Positions 17,356 to 26,290 of a DNA stretch of 62,406 nt are shown in pieces. Within the stretch, counting starts at the first letter, position 1. Each line of letters begins with the position of its first letter. Source of the stretch: Promethearchaeota archaeon (GTDB lineage Archaea > Asgardarchaeota > Lokiarchaeia > Sigyniarchaeales > SOKP01); contig JAEOTA010000034.1 in NCBI GenBank assembly GCA_016840085.1, positions 1 through 62,406 on the forward strand, read 5' to 3'. The notes below the pieces were generated by a model. The model worked only from the letters and a program-made list of their open reading frames with translations. It did no database searches and was not told the DNA's origin. A program made the translations under genes and the position numbers.

Positions 17356-18435
17356 CTACCAATTCATAATAAATGGCTCATAGCTTGATGATGCCCCTAT
17401 CAAGTAATTTGCTAATTTTCTCGCTTGTCGAACCATTTCTTTTTTGTAATTTAATTTTACAGTTTTTCCTTTTTCGCTTTTTTCATGGGGTTTTTCAAAT
17501 AATTCTTCCGACTTGCTACCACCCATAATCTCCTTCCGTAATTCGTTATAGTAAAAGGATTTTTTGTCATCACTTAATCGATAGCCCTGTAAAGTGTTTT
17601 CAAAATCGTCTACTTTGAATTGTCCTTTCTGGATTAACCGGGCAACTAATCTATCAATAACAGGCTGTCGGAATTCTTCAAGCAAGTCCAAAGCTAAAGA
17701 AGGCTTACCGGAGCGGTCACTGTGTAAAAATCCGCCATATAATTCTAATCCTGCTGCCGCAATTGAGGTTGTAATATGGCCTTGAAGTACCGTATAGCCT
17801 AACGATAATAATGAATTCATTGGATCTTTTGGAGGACGCCTTGTTCTCGTAAAAATTTTAAATTCTTTAGGAAATAAATTCCTGTATTCTAAAAAATATG
17901 TTGCCGTTGCCTTTCCTTCTAATCCCATTAACTCCATTCGAATATTATAGACTTTTTTGCCTTTCGCAAAATGCTTTGAGAATCGTAATAACGAGTCCCT
18001 CATCCTTCCAATATGTCTCGAGGCTGCCTTTAAACGCATATATTTCTTAGGATTTGATTGCTTTCGATTTTTAGCAAAATAAAGCAATAATCGCCGTTTA
18101 TTTTCTATCGCAGCATATACAAATTGAGACGCCAAATGACAGCCACGCCAATCTTCATAGGCTAATAACTGTTGCCTTCTCGTAAAAACTGTACCTACAT
18201 TCGCAAACGGTGTGTATAAGCCATAAGGTTTTCCTAACGATGTATAAACTATATTTACGGCGTAAAAAGATAGCGAATGTAGAGCTTGTGAGGTAATTTG
18301 GACTCCGTTCCCTACGATAATACTTTCAACCTCTCGTAAAGGAACTTCAATAGGGTTTTTATCAGGAACGGAAACTTTTAACATTTCTTGTTTTTTTCCA
18401 ACCCTTGTCCCTGGTGTTTCTAAAATTATATCCAA
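17356..18435 (-). CDS. cas1: Cas1 integrase
   Basis: 359 residues. The catalytic Glu173 lies in MGLEGKATATYF, His238 in GGFLHSDRSGKPS and Asp250 in LALDLLEEFRQP, with the usual spacing. It begins with the beta-sheet domain MDIILETPGTRVGKK. Cas1 joins new spacers to the leader-proximal repeat. The coding sequence looks somewhat less AT-rich than its neighbours, possibly because it is more conserved. Confidence 0.96.
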   Translation of the reverse strand: MDIILETPGTRVGKKQEMLKVSVPDKNPIEVPLREVESIIVGNGVQITSQALHSLSFYAVNIVYTSLGKPYGLYTPFANVGTVFTRRQQLLAYEDWRGCHLASQFVYAAIENKRRLLLYFAKNRKQSNPKKYMRLKAASRHIGRMRDSLLRFSKHFAKGKKVYNIRMELMGLEGKATATYFLEYRNLFPKEFKIFTRTRRPPKDPMNSLLSLGYTVLQGHITTSIAAAGLELYGGFLHSDRSGKPSLALDLLEEFRQPVIDRLVARLIQKGQFKVDDFENTLQGYRLSDDKKSFYYNELRKEIMGGSKSEELFEKPHEKSEKGKTVKLNYKKEMVRQARKLANYLIGASSSYEPFIMNW

Positions 18436-18467
18436 TCCATTCCAACCTCCTTTCTTAATTATTTTTT

Positions 18468-19799
18468 TTAATAGACTTTCCTTCCGATTAGATCGTACAT
18501 ACTTAATAGCATAGGCTTATCCGAAATGTTCGAATTAACGATCAATATAGGACCTAAGGCACATAAAATTTCATATATCTCTAACTCTTTAGCCAACGCT
18601 TTAAAGTTGATAAAAGATATATTTCCAAATGTCTTAGTAATATCAAAAAAAGTCAGACCAGCCTTATGCTCTATCGCGTTTCTCGAAAACTCTGCGATTT
18701 CTTTTATATCCAACATTTCTTTAAAATTATCTTCGAAAGCATGCCTTAAATCAAATGATAATGGCGTAAAATACTTGTAAAGTTCGATAAACTGTAGGAT
18801 TTCAATATCAATCTCTTTTAAAATTCCTTTCAACAATACCTTTAAAAAAGATAAAGGCTTCTCAAAAAAATTATAAATAAATCGCTTTATTTCAAAATTT
18901 CTATAATATCTTAGAAAATTTATTAAAATCCATTGGCCTAAAGCGTAATTATTTAATGAATTATTAATATTTGAATAAGTAGAGATTAATTTTACTTTAT
19001 ATTCGCCAAAAAACGAGTTATTAATAATATTTTCGGGATTTTTATCATTATTATTAAACTTTTCAATACACGATTCGAGAACCAGAAATATCTTATTTAA
19101 CATCTTTTCTAAAATCTCTATATTCATAATTCTGTTTGAATAACCCAAAATTAAACCTAATAAACTTCCTTCCCATATCATATGGTATTTGAGAGCATCC
19201 AACGATCCGATTATCACCTTTAAAGTCGAATCGCCCACCATTATTAAACCAATCGCGTGATTTTTTAAACATGGATTTGTCCGTTCTGAACCAATTGGAT
19301 ATCCGCACTTTGGCGCAAATAAATCCTCACATATAACCCGCTGTTTAAAGTTTTTGTTTTTAGTAGGGTTAGCAAAATTATTATTATAAACCTCTTTAAG
19401 ACAATTCCAATATCCATAATACACCTTAGAAAAACACCTTGAACACAATAATACAGGTAAAAAATCAATTGAACATTTAAGATTATCTAAAATTTTGCCG
19501 CAATACGAGCATTCTCTCTCCATAGAAAATTTCATGTTTATTTTGCCAAAAAATAAGGATAACTGCGACTCATAGCCTTCCGATTTTATATCAATATAAG
19601 GATACCATCTTCCTAATAAAGGGCGAAATATAAAACGCTTTATAACTTTTGTTGGATAAAGTAGGGTTAAAATGTTCTTAGTGCAATCGTCTGATATTTC
19701 CTGAATTATTTCTTTTAAACCTCCTCCTATCGCCTTATCGTCTGATGTATTAAAATCTAAAATCATTGAGATATTTACCTTAAAACTTTTTTTATGCAA
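18468..19799 (-). CDS. Unknown 8-Cys protein heading the cas adaptation operon (DUF2797-like core)
   Basis: 443 residues, not a standard cas product. Residues 97-177 hold eight ordered cysteines: C97/C100 (CSYCG), C119/C122 (CSRCF), C133, C157, C165 and C177, followed by NHAIGLIMVGDSTLKVIIGS and an EGSLLGLILGY helix. The Cys order and the following LKV-G strand resemble DUF2797, a family I connect loosely with a GIY-YIG-like fold; the catalytic Arg/Glu are not evident. An N-terminal domain of about 95 residues and a helical C-terminal half of about 200 have no recognisable relatives. It lies 32 bp upstream of cas1 in the same direction and is the leader-proximal gene. Confidence 0.7.
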   Translation of the reverse strand: MHKKSFKVNISMILDFNTSDDKAIGGGLKEIIQEISDDCTKNILTLLYPTKVIKRFIFRPLLGRWYPYIDIKSEGYESQLSLFFGKINMKFSMERECSYCGKILDNLKCSIDFLPVLLCSRCFSKVYYGYWNCLKEVYNNNFANPTKNKNFKQRVICEDLFAPKCGYPIGSERTNPCLKNHAIGLIMVGDSTLKVIIGSLDALKYHMIWEGSLLGLILGYSNRIMNIEILEKMLNKIFLVLESCIEKFNNNDKNPENIINNSFFGEYKVKLISTYSNINNSLNNYALGQWILINFLRYYRNFEIKRFIYNFFEKPLSFLKVLLKGILKEIDIEILQFIELYKYFTPLSFDLRHAFEDNFKEMLDIKEIAEFSRNAIEHKAGLTFFDITKTFGNISFINFKALAKELEIYEILCALGPILIVNSNISDKPMLLSMYDLIGRKVY

Positions 19800-20805
19800 A
19801 AAATTATCTCTAAGTGAGCGGATTTGGGATATATGGCCCTTTAATATATTTTAAAAAAATATTCTGATTAAATTTTCGCTCGGATGTAGCTTAAATCTTA
19901 TCGCCTTATTTTAGTATTAATTTACACTGTTCTTTTTCTGGAATTTTGTCTCAAAAGAAATTTTTTGCAATTAGATATTAACATATTGATATAAAGAAAT
20001 TATACCATTAATATATATTTTTGATTCTTCTATTAATAATACTATTCATTAAAAATTCAAAATATTTACATTTTAATTCGACTAAAATTTTTCTTAAGAC
20101 TAATTCTAAACGCTTATCCTACGCATAATAATAGTTTGTCTGTAAAAAGCGATGTTAAAAAGACAATTATAACGTTAAAATTGATATAAACTTTTTTTTT
20201 CTCATTTCCTTAAACCTTTAAGCTCTCAAGTTTTTAACAAAATTTATTGATCTAAAATCTCGGCAAAAATATATTTAAACTATTTAAATAATTTCGAGCA
20301 TTGATCCAAATTTTTTACATTTTTATAGAAGAGAATTTTTTTAATAAATTAAATTTCTACAAACATCTTTTTTTTCAAGAAAAAGTTAATTTGATCACAT
20401 GAAATTGTTGGATTTTTAAGGTCTTTCGATTAAGTGGGTATCTTAAAAAAAATTAGAAAATATTTAATTTAATCAAAATTAGACTACTTCATCGTTAAAT
20501 ACGGAAAAATAAAAAAGTTTTTTAGCGTTTTCCTCGAACCAAATTTCGTCGAGCTTCTTTTTAAATAAATTGCAAATTGTTTGATGCTCGATTAATGATC
20601 GTAGAAAATAACTTTTTTGTTATTAAAGTTTGAAAGAAATAAATCAAAAAGAGAGAATATTCCTATAAAAATAAAGCAGATTTTTTGATAAAACAATAAT
20701 TTTGGAAAAAAATATTGAAAATTTTTTATTTTAATATGAAATTTTTATTAAGTTAACAAAAATTAAATATACTTTTTTTTCATATTATATTATATAGTAA
20801 CTAGA
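19800..20805. other. CRISPR leader and divergent cas promoter region
   Basis: About 1 kb of extremely AT-rich DNA with no convincing ORF lies between the first cas gene (minus) and the first repeat (plus). On minus, TATA-like A/T runs near 19840-19870 could drive the adaptation operon. On plus, TATATAG at about 20790-20797, and AAATATACTT further up, sit close to the first repeat. The leader assignment follows from repeat orientation and the adjacency of cas genes. Confidence 0.6.
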
Positions 20806-21739
20806 GTCGCATAGAAAATAGCTTCAAATAGAAGATTGAAATTATGTGCATTTTGCAATATGAGAGATTTCTACATCAAGTCGCATAGAAAATAGCTTCA
20901 AATAGAAGATTGAAATTATATATTAACGCTTAAACATCCGATACAAATAATTAAAGTCGCATAGAAAATAGCTTCAAATAGAAGATTGAAATTACTGAAT
21001 TTTAATTGAGTCATTTAGAAATATCTCCAAGTCGCATAGAAAATAGCTTCAAATAGAAGATTGAAATTTGCGTATTCACCCGGCAGTACTATCATTAATT
21101 CGTTGTCGCATAGAAAATAGCTTCAAATAGAAGATTGAAATCAACCATTCACACCGTTAATGGTTTGAAACCATATCAGCGTCGCATAGAAAATAGCTTC
21201 AAATAGAAGATTGAAATATAAAATAAAGGTGATATATAAAAAATGCCTGAAGGGTCGCATAGAAAATAGCTTCAAATAGAAGATTGAAATTCCGCCTTAA
21301 GTAAATCTGAAGCAATATCTTTCCATAGTCGCATAGAAAATAGCTTCAAATAGAAGATTGAAATACAAAAGATGTAACACTCACAACAGGAGCAACTGGA
21401 CTGTCGCATAGAAAATAGCTTCAAATAGAAGATTGAAATGACTTTAAGAAAACAGCTAAATATATCAAACAGAGAAGGTCGCATAGAAAATAGCTTCAAA
21501 TAGAAGATTGAAATAACTGAAATTCATCACTTTCACGACAAGCAAATCGAGTCGCATAGAAAATAGCTTCAAATAGAAGATTGAAATTCAGATATCATAC
21601 AATCATTACCAATTGTAATTGGGTCGCATAGAAAATAGCTTCAAATAGAAGATTGAAATTAAAATGACTCGCTTTATAGCATTTGAAGGACGTGGTACAT
21701 TAGTCGCATAGAAAATAGCTTCAAATAGAAGATTGAAAT
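20806..21739 (+). CRISPR. CRISPR array, 13 repeats of 37 nt and 12 spacers
   Basis: The repeats start GTCGCATAGAAAATAGC and end AGATTGAAAT. They begin at 20806, 20880, 20956, 21031, 21105, 21181, 21254, 21328, 21403, 21478, 21551, 21623 and 21703, and all appear identical. Spacer lengths in order are 37, 39, 38, 37, 39, 36, 37, 38, 38, 36, 35 and 43 nt. The 3' ATTGAAAT is the typical crRNA 5' handle, so transcription runs left to right with the leader on the cas side. CTTC-AAATA-GAAG inside the repeat forms a 4-bp stem whose 3' base is the expected Cas6 cut. The last repeat is not degenerate. Confidence 0.99.
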
Positions 21740-21826
21740 TTATTCAGTCAAATAAAAGAACTAATAGGAGGTTAGGCAGAGAAATGAACAAATATTTCGC
21801 TCCACTCTTCAGAAGTTATAAATCCG

Positions 21827-21841
21827 TAGCCCTTTCGGCTA
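21827..21841 (+). terminator. Hairpin downstream of the CRISPR array
   Basis: TAGCC-CTTTC-GGCTA forms a perfect 5-bp stem about 90 bp past the last repeat, followed by T-rich sequence (CATTTTACTG, CCTTTTACC). It is a candidate transcription end for the array; archaeal terminators need mainly the T tract, so this is tentative. Confidence 0.35.
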
Positions 21842-21913
21842 TTAAACCATTTTACTGTTCCTTTTACCAATTTTAAGACCGATTTTTGAAATATTGAAAA
21901 AAGATAATTCAAT

Positions 21914-22105
21914 TCAAAAAGAATTAATTCTAAAAAGGACGCAAGGATAAAAAATGTAAAAATCTTCTTTTACGATTATTACCGTTATAATTTTGATAAA
22001 CAAATCTGAGACTAAATAATAAATCTTTTTTAAGACTTCAAGCCATTTTTCGTTATCATTTTTTAATTTTTTATAAAGATCTCTTCTTCCATTAATATGA
22101 TCCAT
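21914..22105 (-). CDS. Doubtful short ORF, unknown
   Basis: A 63-residue minus-strand frame, [20 protein letters not shown] then [16 protein letters not shown]. The N-terminal half looks coding (amphipathic helix, charged). The C-terminal half, [19 protein letters not shown], looks like random translation of AT-rich DNA, so it may be the start of a truncated gene. No family recognised. Confidence 0.25.
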   Translation of the reverse strand: MDHINGRRDLYKKLKNDNEKWLEVLKKIYYLVSDLFIKIITVIIVKEDFYIFYPCVLFRINSF

Positions 22106-22125
22106 ATGAATTTCAAATTTAACAG

Positions 22126-22566
22126 GTGGTTTATCGGAATCTTTTTTTCCCTTTAATAGATGCCATATCTCTTGTTTTTATTTTAAATAAGGTTAAACCT
22201 ATTGACATCTCTCGTTTGGTGGTTTCTTACGGTCAATGTTTTTATTTTATCATATTCATCTTATATTTTGGGAATCAAATCATTATCTGGGTTATACTAT
22301 CTTTTACATCCTGGATATTGATTCAAAGAATGGTTATATTCCCAATTTTATTTCTTTCTTTGTATTGGAGAGCAAAATTGGCAAAAGAAATGATAGAACA
22401 GGATATTTTAGAAAAATATCATAGTGGAGATATTAAAGAAAAAAGTTATTATCTTAATTTATATTCCTTAGTGAAATCCGAAAGGTTAACAAAAATGGGA
22501 TTAATTTCTAAATTGATAACAGGTATTACTTTTCTCTTTACTTTTATACCAATTTTAATTCTATAG
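22126..22566 (+). CDS. Integral membrane protein, unknown
   Basis: 146 residues from a GTG start. Hydrophobic stretches occur at about 4-20, 35-47, 50-62 and 68-78, with a final one at 129-146 (ITGITFLFTFIPILIL). Between them is a cytoplasmic-type charged loop (RAKLAKEMIEQDILEKYHSGD then KEKSYYLNLYSLVKSERL). Helices and loop are well organised, so it is probably real. No family recognised; it is not obviously linked to the CRISPR array that precedes it. Confidence 0.5.
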   Translation: MVYRNLFFPLIDAISLVFILNKVKPIDISRLVVSYGQCFYFIIFILYFGNQIIIWVILSFTSWILIQRMVIFPILFLSLYWRAKLAKEMIEQDILEKYHSGDIKEKSYYLNLYSLVKSERLTKMGLISKLITGITFLFTFIPILIL

Positions 22567-22903
22567 ATTTACCTTATATGAATAATCTACTGAAGAATTT
22601 AATGATTTAAAACCAACTCTTAATATTCTATTTATGGAATAAAGGAATTGGGATAATGATGAGTAAAAATAATTAGTTTCTACAAGATCTAAAGATTTGA
22701 AAAAGATATTATATGTTTGAAAAATAATATACTCCATTTAAAGAATATATCGAAGACAAATTAAATAAAAAAGGAGGGATAATAAAGGAGAAGGCAATTA
22801 ACTTAAAAATAATAATTTAAAGGAAAATTCAAATAAGTTAAGTGTATACTTTTAATAGATCAGGCATTAGAATAAAAGATAACAGCAATTTTTTTTAAAT
22901 TCT
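22567..22903. other. Gene-free AT-rich interval
   Basis: No open frame with coding character and no strong hairpin. AAAAAGGAGGGATAATAAAGGAG near 22770-22790 resembles a ribosome-binding site, but no ORF of useful length follows. Confidence 0.3.
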
Positions 22904-23845
22904 TTAAAGGATTCTTTGTCTATTCACATTTTTTAAATCTGGATTCGTTTTTATCATTTTTTTCAGGTTTCCTATATGTCCGGTCTTAAAGAAAATGAAC
23001 CGAAACGAATTCATTATAGCCTTATAATTATACTCTTCTACATCTCTTATGGACTTTTCATTATAATAAATAGGGTAAAAATTATTTTTAATATTTAATA
23101 GCTTTTTAAATCGTTTCATTTGAATATTATCATCATAAAAAACAAGGCATAATTTAGGAGAAAGAGGAAAGTATAATAAATTATCATCATAGTCATATTT
23201 GAATTCTTGTTTTCTTTTAGGTTCAACAACAAAGACTGGATTATCTGATAAGTAAAATTCCAAGTGTATATCTGAATTTTCAATACTCATTAATAATAAA
23301 TTAAATTTTTCAAATCTTACCATAAATGAATCTCTAAAATCAATGAATGTCTTCTTAGAATCAGTATTGTTGATCATCGGATACCTTGGATCCATTGTAA
23401 TAGCTGAATTTTGAAATATATTTGCTAATTCCTCAGCTTCTTCATCGCTTGTATTAAATCTTTTTTTGATAAAAATTTTATATTCATTTCGCATATAGCG
23501 TGTACGAATTATTTGATAAAAGGCAAATTCCTTAATTACAGCAATTTGCTCCTTATTAATATCTTGAAGTGATTTATTCTCTGTAATTTTATTAATGATT
23601 TTGGAAGATTGCATATCAATTTTTTTAAGAAATTGTTCTGTATTTTTTGGATCCGTTTTATCATAGAAATTTTTTTCTACACAAAATCCTTTAGTAGAGC
23701 CTTCAACTTGTTTGGAAGTTTTTAAATCAAATCCTCTAATCTTATAAAGATCTGGCTTAATTTCTCTTCCAAATTTATTTAATAAAAATTTAGGCACATA
23801 ATGTTGATGTATGTATTTTCCTTGAGTATTTTCGATTGTTATCAT
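22904..23845 (-). CDS. DUF4238 family protein
   Basis: 313 residues. The N-terminal HQHYVPKFLLNKFG is the hallmark of DUF4238, followed by FCVEKNFYDK. Later blocks (KEFAFYQIIRTRYMRNEY; YLSDNPVFVVEP; YFPLSPKLCLVFYDD) complete the family pattern (SDxP and a PLSPxxxL block). Function is unknown; many members sit in accessory or defence-rich regions, a possible nuclease-like role. Full length. Confidence 0.8.
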   Translation of the reverse strand: MITIENTQGKYIHQHYVPKFLLNKFGREIKPDLYKIRGFDLKTSKQVEGSTKGFCVEKNFYDKTDPKNTEQFLKKIDMQSSKIINKITENKSLQDINKEQIAVIKEFAFYQIIRTRYMRNEYKIFIKKRFNTSDEEAEELANIFQNSAITMDPRYPMINNTDSKKTFIDFRDSFMVRFEKFNLLLMSIENSDIHLEFYLSDNPVFVVEPKRKQEFKYDYDDNLLYFPLSPKLCLVFYDDNIQMKRFKKLLNIKNNFYPIYYNEKSIRDVEEYNYKAIMNSFRFIFFKTGHIGNLKKMIKTNPDLKNVNRQRIL

Positions 23846-23863
23846 ATTATTAAATTGATTTTT

Positions 23864-24046
23864 TTAATTGATAGATAGATTTTTTTTGCTAATTTTTTCC
23901 TTTAAATACTTAAATAATTCATATGGATCTTCATTATCTGTAAAATTTTTAAATTTATTAAGAATAAAAAATTTGAATGATTCTTTTTTAATTATTTTAG
24001 TGATCTTTTTATTTAATATATTAACAGAAACCCCAATAGTAACCAA
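23864..24046 (-). CDS. Possible short ORF upstream of the DUF4238 gene
   Basis: A 60-residue frame beginning at a TTG, with FILNKFKNFTDNEDPYELFK then YLKEKISKKNLSIN at its C-terminus, 18 bp upstream of the DUF4238 start. The C-terminal part has coding character, but the N-terminus and start are poor. It could be a small partner protein or a remnant; the plus-strand frame here is an antisense shadow. Confidence 0.25.
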   Translation of the reverse strand: MVTIGVSVNILNKKITKIIKKESFKFFILNKFKNFTDNEDPYELFKYLKEKISKKNLSIN

Positions 24047-24122
24047 GTATTAACTGCATAGGATTATTCTGGAATTTCACTTTGTTGATATAATCCTCAT
24101 GAATTGAGGTTTATAGTATATT

Positions 24123-24323
24123 TTATAGTTTTTCAAAAATTTCACTTCCTCTTCCAAGAATAATATTTGTTTTAGGATTTCTTGCGATTTGAACATCATG
24201 TCCACAATCTGGACAATTATAAAGACCAATCTTTTTCCAAGGAACGGTCTTCGCTCCACCATGCTTGAACTTATGTCCACATTTCTCGCAATACATGTCC
24301 CAATCATTATCATTATTCTCCAT
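24123..24323 (-). CDS. Small zinc-ribbon protein
   Basis: 66 residues with two CxxC knuckles, MYCEKCGHKFKHGG and YNCPDCGHDVQIA, spaced like a classical zinc ribbon. The rest is basic, with GRGSEIFEKL at the end. It is probably a nucleic-acid- or protein-binding mini-protein. The longer frame on the same strand (24077-24334) is a shadow. No specific family. Confidence 0.6.
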   Translation of the reverse strand: MENNDNDWDMYCEKCGHKFKHGGAKTVPWKKIGLYNCPDCGHDVQIARNPKTNIILGRGSEIFEKL

Positions 24324-24611
24324 AATCTCACCATGAGCTAAGTTAATAATTAAAAAATTTCTTATTCAAAAGTAAATATTTGATTCATATATGAAAATTA
24401 AGATATAAAAATTTTTGTAAGATTACCCCAATACCAATTTACGAAATTTAATTTTATAAATCTAATATTTCTTATTAAAAGATTAATAATTTCAAGAATT
24501 GTATGTTTAATTTCTTCTAATTCGAGGAAATATTATAATTTTTTGATAAAAATCAAGTTAAGTCTCATTTAATCTATCCGTAAAATAAAAAAAAGAATTA
24601 AAAAAAAAGGT

Positions 24612-24770
24612 TTATCTAAATGGAATTTTCTCGATTCCGCTATGTAATGAATTGTATAAAATCATATCTTTTTCATTTATAATAGTAATTTCCTCAAATT
24701 TTGGACAATGAATCTCAAGTCAAATATAGTCTATTAATCCAAAATGAGCATGACAATAAGAATTTAGGAG
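24612..24770 (-). pseudogene. Zinc-knuckle-like small gene interrupted by TGA
   Basis: On minus an open frame reads NSYCHAHFGLIDYI, then TGA, then LEIHCPKFEEITIINEKDMI and ends SGIEKIPFR, TAA (24612-24614). The Cys/His pairs flanking the stop suggest a small zinc-binding protein that lost a codon to TGA, or a recoded one. No start codon is evident upstream. Family not recognised. Confidence 0.35.
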
Positions 24771-25001
24771 TTATAAGTGAAAAATCTTAATACTTATAAT
24801 CAAGATCTTTTTTTGAGGAGCATCTTTACTCTCTTTAAGGACAAATTTATGTTCTTTATTTGATTGCCTTTCTGAAAATAAATGTTTTAATTTTTCTTCA
24901 GTTATCGATAAATCTTGGCTTATTTTGACTCTGAAGTTTATAAAGATAAAATATGGGATTTTATCTATCTCTAAATTGAAGATAGTGATGTTTAGACTCA
25001 C
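24771..25001 (-). CDS. Short ORF, unknown
   Basis: 76 residues from a GTG. The middle (VKISQDLSITEEKLKHLFSE) has coding character; the ends are hydrophobic and low in information. No family recognised. It ends next to the interrupted zinc-knuckle frame and might be a decayed gene. Confidence 0.25.
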   Translation of the reverse strand: MSLNITIFNLEIDKIPYFIFINFRVKISQDLSITEEKLKHLFSERQSNKEHKFVLKESKDAPQKKILIISIKIFHL

Positions 25002-25072
25002 CTATTGATAAAAGATCAAATTCAACAATTAATTCTACTAATTTTATATGAGATAAATTTCTTAATTTATTT

Positions 25073-25300
25073 TTAGGATTTCGTGATTTTTTCCCCATCA
25101 ATTCTTTCTAACATTTGATTTAATTTATCTCTGGAAAGATTCTTATTATTTATAATCCCAATTAAATATTCCTCTGGTACTAAACTTAGAAAGAATCTTA
25201 TTTGTCTAATTGTCTCTGATTCCATTGTATTTTTTTCCTTATTAAACAGAATTCTATCAAAAGTTAATTTTATTCTTCTAAATTTAATTAATATTTCCAT
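25073..25300 (-). CDS. Short basic/acidic protein, unknown
   Basis: About 75 residues from ATG 25300, chosen because it lies just past the stop of the GIY-YIG gene, whereas a longer frame would overlap it. The C-terminal part, MESETIRQIRFFLSLVPEEY then IIGIINNKNLSRDKLNQMLERIDGE, is a well-formed helical module. Probably co-transcribed with the GIY-YIG gene. Function unknown. Confidence 0.4.
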   Translation of the reverse strand: MEILIKFRRIKLTFDRILFNKEKNTMESETIRQIRFFLSLVPEEYLIGIINNKNLSRDKLNQMLERIDGEKITKS

Positions 25301-25308
25301 TTTTTTTA

Positions 25309-25638
25309 TTAATTTCCACAGACGGGACAATTTCCTGTATAGTCCTCAGGTTTATCGGGATGATTTCTATTATCAAGATAATTTCGGTGCTCATGCCATA
25401 ATTTACATTCTTTTTTATATGCATCAATAGCGGTATCACAGTGACAATATTGGTAATATCGGTATTCATTTTCTCCATGACTTATTCTCGATCTTAGATC
25501 ATTATCAGATCTTCCTATATATCTTGGATGTCCATCTATACTTCTATAATAAATATAAACTCCTGGACTATTCATAATAGCATTATCATTTCTTAATTCT
25601 CTCATAGGTCTTATACGACCTAATCTTCCGCATACCAT
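25309..25638 (-). CDS. Small GIY-YIG nuclease-like protein with C-terminal Cys knuckle
   Basis: 109 residues. PGVYIYYRSIDG then PRYIGRSDNDLRSRI matches the GIY-YIG pattern, with GVY, YIG and the catalytic Arg present. The catalytic Glu is probably in KKECKLWHEHR. The end carries GNCPVCGN, and further Cys/His (YCHC) occur mid-protein, giving a possible zinc site. Minimal GIY-YIG proteins act as nucleases or are decayed homing or IS-associated modules. It sits in an accessory region next to a PD-(D/E)XK gene. Confidence 0.65.
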   Translation of the reverse strand: MVCGRLGRIRPMRELRNDNAIMNSPGVYIYYRSIDGHPRYIGRSDNDLRSRISHGENEYRYYQYCHCDTAIDAYKKECKLWHEHRNYLDNRNHPDKPEDYTGNCPVCGN

Positions 25639-25999
25639 TTTTATTTTTCACCTTTTTTAAGTTTAAAACATAAGTCAAGGAAGATTTATTTAAATTTATA
25701 TATAATCATTATCTTTCTCAAAAATTATCTATATAAAAGTTCAACCAAGTAAAATTATTGTCTTTTTTTGACTATTGAACTCTATAATTAAGTATATGGA
25801 GATTAAAATGTAATTTTTATTATATTTTATTCTATAAGAATGCTAATAGATAATTTCAAGATATGTTTTAAGGAAATAAAAGAAAAAATTAGATACCTCA
25901 AATCTAAAGGCTTAATCAAGCTTAAATTTAATGATTTTAAAAGAGATCTTTTTTATGTTTTAATATTTAAGAATTTAATTTTTTATTTAAAATCTTTTG
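25639..25999. other. Gene-poor interval
   Basis: It contains a plus-strand 60-codon frame (25840-26022) of low information (Lys/Phe/Ile/Leu only), which I do not accept as a gene. TATA-like TTATTTAAATTTATATATAATC at 25686-25707 could be the promoter of the minus-strand GIY-YIG gene. Nothing else stands out. Confidence 0.3.
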
Positions 26000-26278
26000 C
26001 TATAAATATTTATGTGTATTGAGATCTAATGTTAATGTTTCATTATCTTTTTTATAATTATCAATAAACCATATATCAGCAAATTCAACCTTAAGCCTAG
26101 TTTTATCTTCAATCTTTAAAGTTAAATGTTCTTTTATTTCGTAATTACTACGGATTATTTTTATCTCGGTTATTTTTTCTTTATCTTTATCATACATTAA
26201 AACATTAAATGTTCCATTAGATTTGTTTTCTTCAAGAATTATAATTATTTTTTCTTTGGTTATTTCAATTCCCGACAT
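26000..26278 (-). CDS. Small beta-rich protein downstream of the PD-(D/E)XK gene
   Basis: 92 residues alternating beta strands and turns (EKIIIILEENKSNGTFNVLM ... EIKIIRSNYEIKEHLTLKIE ... LKVEFADIWFID). AAGGAG lies just upstream of the ATG, and the gene begins 12 bp after the stop of the nuclease-like gene, so the two probably form an operon. It could be a partner or inhibitor; no family recognised. Confidence 0.5.
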   Translation of the reverse strand: MSGIEITKEKIIIILEENKSNGTFNVLMYDKDKEKITEIKIIRSNYEIKEHLTLKIEDKTRLKVEFADIWFIDNYKKDNETLTLDLNTHKYL

Positions 26279-26290
26279 TTAATTTTCTCC

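Noticed and set aside
21272..21499. 75-codon minus-strand ORF inside the CRISPR array
   Set aside because: It merely translates repeats and spacers; the repeated peptide FYLKLFSMR is the repeat read backwards.
21740..21826. A degenerate terminal repeat after the array
   Set aside because: The sequence after 21739 shows no partial repeat; the last repeat is intact and the array simply ends.
25840..26022. 60-codon plus-strand ORF
   Set aside because: Low-complexity Lys/Ile/Phe/Leu composition typical of AT-rich DNA; no ribosome site; overlaps the end of a better minus-strand gene.
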